In this document: in pieces, positions 60,601 through 64,000 of the stretch | Layout: each line of letters begins with the position of its first letter | How positions within the stretch are numbered: position 1 is the stretch's first letter | Source of the DNA: Sinonovacula constricta | Lineage: Eukaryota > Mollusca > Bivalvia > Cardiida > Solecurtidae | Assembly: GCA_007844125.1 (NCBI GenBank) | Contig: CM017558.1 | Span: 43,316,376-43,380,375 of the forward strand | Length of the DNA stretch: 64,000 nucleotides | Direction: 5' to 3' | The notes under the pieces: generated by a model | What the model was told of the DNA's origin: nothing | Databases searched by the model: none | Seen by the model: the letters and a program-made list of their open reading frames with translations, nothing else | Made by a program: the position numbers and the translations under genes

Positions 60601-62297
60601 ATTGGACAATCAACATGACCGTTTTTCAGCTGTAGGCAAATTAATACAAATTTCATTTGTTTTGTTGTGCCTGCAGTGATTGTACGAATTAGGACAAAAG
60701 ACAAGATACCTACGATCTTTGTACGAATAATTACGGCAATGGACAACATACCTACGATCTTTGTACGAATAATTACGGCAATGGACAACATACCTACGAT
60801 CTTTGTACGAATAATAACGGCAATGGACAACATACCTACGATCTTTGTACGAATAATTACGGCAATGGACAACATAACTACGATATTTGTAGGAATAATT
60901 ACGGCAATGGACAACATAACTACGACCTTTGTACATATAGTTACGGCAATGGACAACATAACGACGATCTTTGTACGAATAATTACGGCAATGGACAACA
61001 TAACTACGACCTTTGTACATATAGTTACGACAATGGACAACATAACTACGATCTTTGTACGAATAATTACGGCAATGGACAACATAACTACGATCTTTCT
61101 ACGAATAATTACGGCAATGGACAACATAACTACGACCTTTGTACGAATAATTACGACAATGGACAACATAACTACGATCTTTGTACGAATAAATACGGCA
61201 ATGGACAACATAACTACGATCTTTGTACGAATAATTACGGCAATGGACAACATAACTACGATCTTTGTTCGAAAAATTACGGCAATGGACAACATAACTA
61301 CGATCTTTGTACGAATAATTACGGCAATGGACAACATAACTACGATCTTTGTACGAATAATTACGGCAATGGACAACATAACTACGATCTTTATACGAGT
61401 AATTACGGCAATGGACAACATAACTACGATCTTTGTACGAATAATTACGGCAATGGACAACATAACTACGATCATTGTACGAATAATTACGGCAATAGAC
61501 AACATACCTACGATCTTTGTACGAATAATTACGGCAATGGACAAGATACCTACGATCTTTGTACAAATAATTACGGCAATGGACAAGATACCTACGATCT
61601 TTGTACGAATAATTACGGCAATGGACGACATACCTACGACATTTAAACATAACTCAGCTACTTTATGGGTTACGACGTTATGTTTCGATATATACCACAA
61701 AAATGAATTTAGTTATATCTTCTAAAACTGTCGTCGTTTAAGCAAAAACAATAATACACGAAATGAGGTTTGAATTGGGTTTTTTCACCATCATAAAACA
61801 ATTTTCTTCATTCTAATATGACTGCGTTGGTTAACTGAAGGTTCATGGGTGGGTTTCTCGATTATTTGACACGTTTTTTTCAGCCATGTTCAGAGTTAAA
61901 ATACAGCAATTATTTCATGTCATGAATCCAGCCTATTATCCAAGAGATACATTACAGCGGTATTTAAACGTAGTTTTCGAGAGCCAGCGAGGCCCCCAGT
62001 CCTTGGCCTGGACCAAGGGTCATAGATTTATAGTTGACCCACCCGGTTCCCTGGCGGCTAAAATGTCTCACATCAAATAACAACATACCAACACACCATG
62101 ATATAAGACGATAGTAACGTAAAGGAAATATGGCATTGTAATGAAATGATTAAAGGATCGTAAGATTGCAATAAATGAAACTGATTAGTAACAAACTTAC
62201 TGCGGGTAACTAGACGGGTAGTTAGGAGAACTGACTGTCTGGCGGTCCGTGGAGCTTGCTATGAGGTTTAAGTCGGACGATAAACAGGCTGCAAAAC
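32303..62297 (-). CDS. Gene 2: three-CUB-domain type I membrane protein, 13 exons, 5' end outside window
   Basis: This is my assembly from conserved splice sites. Exons in transcription order are 62297-62201, 60267-60148, 59766-59626, 58289-58223, 58049-57967, 55821-55687, 45796-45679, 44597-44491, 43182-43036, 42076-41968, 38595-38471, 34604-34455 and 32973-32303. They give about 2070 nt, near 689 residues. All twelve internal junctions are GT-AG with matching phase. The order is CUB1, an unrecognised domain of about 95 residues ending in a Thr/Pro linker, CUB2, CUB3, a transmembrane helix and a proline-rich tail. CUB hallmarks seen are SPNYP/QNYP/RNYP, DCGWTI, VYDG and GGGFRFAVY. CUB domains are extracellular beta-sandwiches that bind proteins or glycans, so a cell-surface receptor or adhesion role is likely, but the ligand is unknown. 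The signal-peptide exon should lie beyond 64000. One base too many in exon 2 breaks the frame there. Confidence 0.87.
32974..34454 (-). other. Gene 2 intron 12
   Basis: Single-copy intron between CUB3 and the membrane exon. The stretch 33460-33680 has repeated motifs of the type GTTATxTCAAA (CAGTCAACTCTCGTTATTTC and several TCAAA-ended echoes). These resemble the ends of pogo/Tigger-type DNA transposons, but no opposite end was found. Confidence 0.5.
34455..34604 (-). CDS. Gene 2 exon 12: CUB3 C-terminal strands
   Basis: The acceptor is CCTCCGACAG and the donor is G|GTGGGG, weaker than the other donors. It is 150 nt, phase 1 to phase 1. The peptide is PCADNRTIRSLCGYNRTHVV, then RDSSGMYVRVVFTTDGSVTG, then GGFRFAVYK. 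Two sequons (NRT, twice) and two Cys are present. The G-F-R-F-A-V-Y strand ends CUB3, and the next exon starts the membrane anchor. Confidence 0.9.
34930..37530. repeat. 27-bp minisatellite, about 96 copies
   Basis: The unit is GATGACATCTTCAACCAAAC then ATACCGC, with TGACGTCTT and AACAGACCGA variants at both edges. The 27-bp period is 9 codons, and the minus strand is open for 534 codons (SSRYVWLKM), an artefact. It fills much of gene 2 intron 11, starting about 330 bp upstream of exon 12. Confidence 0.95.
37540..38465. repeat. 17-bp minisatellite, about 54 copies
   Basis: The unit is GGGCGTGTCAATAATCA with GGGTATGTCAATAATCA and AACAATTAGGC variants. It abuts the donor of gene 2 exon 11: the intron starts GTAAGAATTATTAACACCCC and then turns directly into the inverse unit CTGATTATTGACATG. 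The first intron bases look like a degenerate unit. Confidence 0.95.
38471..38595 (-). CDS. Gene 2 exon 11: CUB3 core
   Basis: The acceptor is TTTTTTACAG and the donor is G|GTAAGA. It is 125 nt, phase 2 in and phase 1 out. The peptide is NHYDYWVFRKDLETETIVLE, then FDLLQVELSTLCRRDQIAVY, then D. The Cys of the second CUB position is replaced (HYDYWV where C-x-W is usual); a Cys appears later in STLCRRD and may pair differently. The 17-bp array begins about 8 nt inside the following intron. Confidence 0.87.
38600..40000. other. Gene 2 intron 10, no feature recognised
   Basis: AT-rich sequence between exon 11 and the decayed reverse transcriptase. No further exon or array was seen. Confidence 0.5.
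40005..40890 (-). pseudogene. Decayed non-LTR retrotransposon reverse transcriptase
   Basis: Scattered minus-strand frames recall a LINE-type reverse transcriptase in the right order: RWKEAPVVSIFKKDG and ANYRHV (the NYRPV region), then DYAKALNKVSH (the DF-x-KAFDKV-x-H motif), then FADAS-TLHKVMG (a damaged FADD catalytic box), then FNTSKC (the F-N-x-x-K-C motif). Stops and frameshifts separate them and the catalytic Asp pair is not intact. It lies in gene 2 intron 10. A CR1/Jockey-like affinity is plausible but not fixed. Confidence 0.7.
41000..41960. other. Gene 2 intron 10, exon 10 side
   Basis: Single-copy sequence with a small GATGAC tract at 41560-41590. Nothing else was recognised. Confidence 0.45.
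41968..42076 (-). CDS. Gene 2 exon 10: CUB3 opening strands
   Basis: The acceptor is GTATTTTCAG and the donor is AA|GTATGT. It is 109 nt, phase 1 in and phase 2 out. The peptide is TPSCSDGITLNEVDIIGVRT then DPAYFYSRNYPNNYP, with the first CUB Cys and the RNYPNNYP turn. Confidence 0.88.
42140..42300 (-). mobile_element. SINE-like element, family C copy 2
   Basis: On the minus strand a box-B-like GGGTTCGTGTCCCAG precedes GAAGGACTTAAAATGTTTGA, matching the copy at 21195-21335. It lies about 60 nt upstream of gene 2 exon 10. Confidence 0.45.
42300..43030. other. Gene 2 intron 9, no feature recognised
   Basis: AT-rich sequence between the SINE-like copy and exon 9. Confidence 0.45.
43036..43182 (-). 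CDS. Gene 2 exon 9: CUB2 C-terminal strands
   Basis: The acceptor is CCTTTTCAG and the donor is A|GTAAGT. It is 147 nt, phase 1 to phase 1. The peptide is TTDFNFLGFLRNINETIVST, then SNAVHLYFRSGSYGTARGFR, then IGFSTVSP. It carries one sequon (NET). The S-N-A-V-H-L-YF-R-S ... GFRI-x-F pattern closes the CUB fold. A SINE-like sequence lies immediately upstream. Confidence 0.9.
43260..43510 (+). mobile_element. SINE-like element, family B copy 2
   Basis: Second copy of the element at 6980-7215, in the same order and orientation, located in gene 2 intron 8 just upstream of exon 9. The tRNA-like head is less clear (ACGGGAGGTCACGCGGTC, TTCCGGGCCGC). It is followed by a short CA/CG-rich tract at 43549-43590. 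Confidence 0.55.
43550..44485. other. Gene 2 intron 8, no feature recognised
   Basis: After a short CA/CG-rich tract the sequence is AT-rich and single copy up to exon 8. Confidence 0.45.
44491..44597 (-). CDS. Gene 2 exon 8: CUB2 core
   Basis: The acceptor is TTTTTTCTTCAG and the donor is G|GTACCT. It is 107 nt, phase 2 in and phase 1 out. The peptide is SSTCDIVITTVPSMAIQLRV then DDIELGPLASLTVYD. It holds the second Cys and the L-T-VYDG strand of a CUB domain. The D-D-I-E and VYD acidic residues are in the region where calcium-binding CUBs carry ligands, but site conservation is not proven here. Confidence 0.9.
44760..44905. repeat. Short decayed ~25-bp repeat
   Basis: Five or six loose copies of a CCTCCTTAAACCGTTACCA type unit in gene 2 intron 7. 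Confidence 0.6.
45372..45648. repeat. (GAT/ATG)n trinucleotide tract
   Basis: About 275 bp of ATGATG broken by GGTGGTGGTGACGATGG interruptions that occur twice about 120 bp apart. It starts about 30 nt inside intron 7, next to the donor of exon 7. Poly-Met and poly-Ile frames over it are artefacts. Confidence 0.95.
45679..45796 (-). CDS. Gene 2 exon 7: linker and CUB2 opening strands
   Basis: The acceptor is CTAATGTTACAG and the donor is AC|GTAAGT. It is 118 nt, phase 1 in and phase 2 out. The peptide is APPTTTYSAGSVCTNRSLTT then EDQTEQFFTSQNYPSAFD. A sequon (NRS) and the CUB NYP turn are visible. The exon sits between two arrays: the 48-bp array runs straight into its acceptor, and a GAT/ATG trinucleotide tract begins about 30 nt past its donor. 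The reading frame stays open upstream through the array as far as a TGA at 46262-46260. Confidence 0.88.
45797..50597 (-). repeat. 48-bp minisatellite carrying the exon 7 splice acceptor, about 100 copies
   Basis: The minus-strand unit is CCGTCCATACAACTTTATGC, then CAATATGTTCACTGCTCTAA, then TGTTACAG. The true acceptor of gene 2 exon 7 is the end of the last unit (CTAATGTTACAG|CCGCCC), and most units end TTACAG|C. The period is 16 codons; in the exon 7 frame the unit reads VHTTLCQYVHCSNVTA. Blocks of about 959 bp (20 units) recur: the one-base-short variant AAAGTTTATGG is at 48228 and 49187. Confidence 0.95.
50597..51225. mobile_element. Insertion inside the 48-bp array with paired 70-bp direct repeats
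   Basis: About 630 bp of unrelated sequence interrupts the array. A segment of about 70 bp (CTGTCAACAATATATATAAT ... TTCGGTGTAAGATTATATG ... TCAACGGCTGT-AGAAGAA) occurs at 50622-50692 and again at 50922-50990. The segment contains an AT palindrome. The array resumes at about 51225. It could be a small non-autonomous transposon or a composite insertion; no coding region. Confidence 0.55.
51225..53335 (-). repeat. 48-bp minisatellite, second block, about 44 copies
   Basis: Same unit as the block next to exon 7, split off by the 630-bp insertion. A variant with TTTTATGGACGGCTTTCAAA recurs near 51500, 51790 and 52320, at spacings of about 6 and 11 units. The minus strand is open for 426 codons in the VHTTLCQYVHCSNVTA frame. 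Confidence 0.95.
53345..55070. repeat. 46-bp minisatellite, interrupted by a SINE
   Basis: The unit is GAATGTAAACATATAAACAT, then TGACTCGCAGGGTGGTAATA, then ACATCG, with a subtype TAACTCGCAGTGTGGTAATA in the last 650 bp. About 31 copies outside the SINE at 53575-53857. Located in gene 2 intron 6. Confidence 0.94.
53575..53857 (+). mobile_element. tRNA-derived SINE, ~283 bp, with 13-bp target duplication
   Basis: The head has box A TAGCTCAGGTGGTAGAGC and box B AGTTCGAACCCCG. A non-tRNA body follows, and the 3' tail is made of TCCAATTCAATCCAATC. The 13-bp TATAAACATTGAC flanks it on both sides (53562-53574 and 53858-53870), duplicated from the 46-bp array unit. It appears full length and relatively young because it sits inside a homogeneous array. 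Confidence 0.8.
55080..55680. other. Gene 2 intron 6, donor side
   Basis: Single-copy sequence between the donor of exon 6 and the 46-bp array. Nothing recognised. Confidence 0.5.
55687..55821 (-). CDS. Gene 2 exon 6: end of second domain and Thr-rich linker
   Basis: The acceptor is TTTCTGTTTCAG and the donor is G|GTGAGA. It is 135 nt, phase 1 to phase 1. The peptide is FSGSTASTFVGTTSVVIPAN, then NLNVTTIDKAVVVFASRAAD, then LTTT. It contains one N-glycosylation sequon (NVT). The Thr run continues across the junction as AAPPTTT in exon 7, giving a mucin-like hinge. A 76-bp array derived from its own acceptor region lies directly upstream. Confidence 0.87.
55822..56510 (-). repeat. 76-bp minisatellite carrying the exon 6 splice acceptor, about 9 copies
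   Basis: The minus-strand unit ends CAATATAAAGCTTGTATATC then TGTTTCAG or TATCTCAG, and the true acceptor is CAATATAAAGCTTGTATTTC then TGTTTCAG. The first unit runs directly into exon 6. Copies are nearly identical, so expansion or homogenisation is recent. The period is not a multiple of three. Confidence 0.93.
56520..56640 (-). mobile_element. tRNA-derived sequence
   Basis: On the minus strand GGACCTGTGGCACAATCGG and TCGAGCG (box A region) are followed by GGCCCCGGGTTCGATCC (box B) and TAGTCC, which could pair with the opening GGAC. The anticodon arm is mispaired. A SINE head or tRNA pseudogene is more likely than a working gene. Confidence 0.5.
56640..57960. other. Gene 2 intron 5, no feature recognised
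   Basis: AT-rich, single copy. No exon, array or clear element was seen. Confidence 0.5.
57967..58049 (-). CDS. Gene 2 exon 5: second domain
   Basis: The acceptor is TTTGCTGACAG and the donor is C|GTACGT. It is 83 nt. The peptide is CIVTITASNSADYIEISAPI followed by SHIDVAV. It is the same length and phase as gene 1 exon 6 and shares the ADYIEI core. Confidence 0.87.
58223..58289 (-). CDS. Gene 2 exon 4: start of second domain
   Basis: The acceptor is TTCTTTTGCAG and the donor is GG|GTAATT. It is 67 nt, phase 1 in and phase 2 out. The peptide is SCGTSVTASSERQSFYASYM followed by S. It is identical in length and phase to gene 1 exon 5. The domain family is not recognised. Confidence 0.85.
58385..58865. 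repeat. 27-bp G-rich minisatellite, related to the 29-31 kb array
   Basis: The unit is GGAAGGGGATAGTGTGAG then TGGTGTGTTA, about 12 good copies and then decayed ones (GGAAGGTGATAATGGGAGTG, GTGAGGAG). The decayed part uses the same building blocks as 28995-31310. It begins about 95 bp upstream of gene 2 exon 4's acceptor. Confidence 0.92.
58870..59620. other. Gene 2 intron 3, no feature recognised
   Basis: AT-rich single-copy sequence; an 81-codon plus-strand frame here has no support as a gene. Confidence 0.45.
59626..59766 (-). CDS. Gene 2 exon 3: CUB1 C-terminal strands
   Basis: The acceptor is GTTGGACAG and the donor is A|GTAAGC. It is 141 nt, phase 1 to phase 1. The peptide runs VLFSSATNRAPALIISSGQT, then MFITMTTDYSVAYTGFYLDY, then MAVPSP. 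It is the counterpart of gene 1 exon 4; the MTTDYSV-x-YTGF core is almost unchanged. Confidence 0.9.
60148..60267 (-). CDS. Gene 2 exon 2: CUB1 core with apparent 1-nt insertion
   Basis: The acceptor is TTATTACAG and the donor is G|GTAAGG. The entry frame gives QQDCGWTI, then runs out of frame. One base later the frame resumes as SGSDSSKVIAYLGQSNFERD and YDFLLITDSS. Measured length is 120 nt, while the conserved phases require 119. The extra base falls in a T-run near 60240-60242 (plus strand). Both halves are clearly CUB and align with intact gene 1 exon 3, so this is either an allelic or pseudogenising frameshift or an assembly error. Confidence 0.8.
60670..61650. repeat. 42-bp minisatellite, about 23 copies
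   Basis: The unit is TACGATCTTTGTACGAATAA, then TTACGGCAATGGACAACATA, then AC. The period is 14 codons, so both strands are open for hundreds of codons (TTIFVRIITAMDNI on plus), an artefact. It lies in gene 2 intron 1. Confidence 0.95.
61660..62195. other. Gene 2 intron 1, exon 1 side
   Basis: Single-copy sequence between the 42-bp array and exon 1. Nothing recognised. Confidence 0.45.
62201..62297 (-). CDS. Gene 2 exon 1 (in window): CUB1 opening strands
   Basis: The acceptor is CATTCCAG and the donor is CA|GTAAGT. It is 97 nt, phase 1 in and phase 2 out. The peptide is FAACLSSDLNLIASSTDRQT then VSSPNYPSSYP. It parallels gene 1 exon 2, so the missing upstream exon should encode a signal peptide. 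Unlike its paralogue, its donor has not been amplified into an array. Confidence 0.87.
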
Positions 62298-62371
62298 CTG
62301 GAATGAAAAATCATATTTTTTCTTTTAATTTTATTCCTACAAACAACTAGTGTCTGTGTTTAATCCAAACA

Positions 62372-62440
62372 TAGCATAATAACAGGAATATGTAGCATAA
62401 TAACAGGAATATGTAGAATAATAACAGGAATATGTAGAAT
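62372..62440. repeat. 21-bp repeat, three copies
   Basis: AGCATAATAACAGGAATATG repeated three times, about 75 bp upstream of exon 1 in the minus-strand sense. Confidence 0.85.
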
Positions 62441-62524
62441 ATGCTGTCTTTTTCTGCCTCTATTCAATTGTCTCTTCATTGCTCTTCATTTCTGACAAAG
62501 GTATCATCTTCATGCATAACGAAA

Positions 62525-64000
62525 CATGGACCCCACTATATTATCAATGGCATCAAACATACAACATGGACCCCACTATATTATCAATGGCATCAAACAT
62601 ACAACATGGACCCCACTATATTATCAATGGCATCAAACATACAACATGGACCCCACTATATTATCAATGGCATCAAACATGGACCCCACTATATTATCAA
62701 TGACATCAAACATGGACCCCACTATATTATCAATGGCATCAAACATACAACATGGACCCCACTATATTATCAATGGCATCAAACATGGACCCCACTATAT
62801 TATAAATGGCATCAAACATGGACCCCACTATATTATCAATGACATCAAACATGGACCCCACTATATTATCAATGACATCAAACATGGACCCCACTATATT
62901 ATCAATGGCATCAAACATGGACCCCACTATATTATCAATGGCATCAAACATACAACATGGACCCCACTATATTATAAATGACATCAAACATGGACCCCAC
63001 TATATTATCAATGACATCAAACATGGACCCCACTATATTATCAATGGCATCAAACATGGACCCCACTATATTATCAATGACATCAAACATGGACCCCACT
63101 ATATTATCAATGACATCAAACATGGACCCCACTATATTATCAATGACATCAAACATGGACCCCACTATATTATCAATGGCATCAAACATGGACCCCACTA
63201 TATTATCAATGGCATCAAACATGGACCCCACTATATTATCAATGGCATCAAACATACAACATGGACCCCACTATATTATCAATGACATCAAACATGGACC
63301 CCACTATATTATCAATGGCATCAAACATGGACCCCACTATATTATCAATGGCATCAAACATACAACATGGACCCCACTATATTATCAATGACATCAAACA
63401 TGGACCCCACTATATTATCAATGACATCAAACATGGACCCCACTATATTATCAATGGCATCAAACATGGACCCCACTAAATTATAAATGACATCAAACAT
63501 GGACCCCACTATATTATCAATGGCATCAAACATGGACCCCACTATATTATCAATTGCATCAAACATACAACATGGACCCCACTATATTATCAATGACATC
63601 AAACATGGACCCCACTATATTATCAATGGCATCAAACATGGACCCCACTATATTATCAATGGCATCAAACATACAACATGGACCCCACTATATTATCAAT
63701 GACATCAAACATGGACCCCACTATATTATCAATGACATCAAACATGGACCCCACTATATTATCAATGGCATCAAACATGGACCCCACTAAATTATAAATG
63801 ACATCAAACATGGACCCCACTATATTATCAATGACATCAAACATGGACCCCACTATATTATCAATGACATCAAACATGGACCCCACTATATTATCAATGG
63901 CATCAAACATGGACCCCACTATATTATCAATGACATCAAACATGGACCCCACTATATTATCAATGGCATCAAACATACAACATGGACCCCACTATATTAT
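62525..64000. repeat. 33/42-bp minisatellite, about 43 copies, running off the right edge
   Basis: The unit is CATCAAACATGGACCCCACT then ATATTATCAATGG. A 42-bp variant has an extra CATACAA-type 9 bp. Both periods are multiples of three, so overlapping frames stay open. Copies are nearly identical. It lies upstream of gene 2's first visible exon. Confidence 0.95.

Noticed and set aside
60456..61725. 414- and 352-codon frames over the 42-bp array
   Set aside because: Codon-multiple repeat open on both strands, inside gene 2 intron 1.

Overview
The window is eukaryotic nuclear DNA. Its genes are split into short exons with GT-AG introns, it is AT-rich, it carries tRNA-derived SINEs and decayed retrotransposon sequence, and more than half of it (about 55% by my addition of array lengths) is tandem repeat. 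The recognisable protein parts are CUB domains on a type I membrane protein, which fits an animal. The general style (long minisatellites, SINEs, CUB genes in tandem) suggests a marine or freshwater invertebrate, perhaps a bivalve mollusc. The species is inference and cannot be read directly.

Two paralogous CUB-domain genes lie head to tail on the minus strand. Gene 2 (upstream, 62297 to 32303, 5' end beyond the right edge) has thirteen exons inside the window. Every junction is GT-AG with matching phase. It encodes CUB1, an unidentified beta-rich domain of about 95 residues, a Thr/Pro linker, CUB2, CUB3, one transmembrane helix and a proline-rich cytoplasmic tail. Gene 1 (21465 to 3591, running off the left edge) has a signal-peptide exon and then five exons matching gene 2's first five exons in order, phase and nearly in length. 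About 10.8 kb of intergenic sequence separates them. No bacterial-type gene, rRNA gene or CRISPR array is present.

The introns and the intergenic space are filled with about eighteen tandem arrays (periods 17 to 76 bp, plus di- and trinucleotide tracts). The most striking observation is that several arrays are built from the splice junction of the exon they touch. The 8.2-kb, 64-bp array of gene 1 intron 2 repeats the 3' end of exon 2 together with its splice donor about 128 times. The 48-bp array before gene 2 exon 7 (about 144 units) repeats that exon's splice acceptor. The 76-bp array before gene 2 exon 6 repeats that exon's acceptor. Upstream of exon 7 the 48-bp unit is a whole number of codons and stays open in the exon's reading frame for about 154 codons, with eight intact decoy acceptors, so alternative splicing could in principle add 16-residue blocks to the protein.

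Mobile sequence includes a SINE with a 13-bp target duplication, two further SINE-like families with two copies each, several tRNA-derived heads, a foldback MITE-like element, a decayed non-LTR reverse transcriptase and an insertion with paired direct repeats inside the 48-bp array. The very long open frames on the arrays (up to 821 codons) are low-complexity artefacts. One conserved exon (60267-60148) carries an apparent one-base insertion that breaks its CUB frame.
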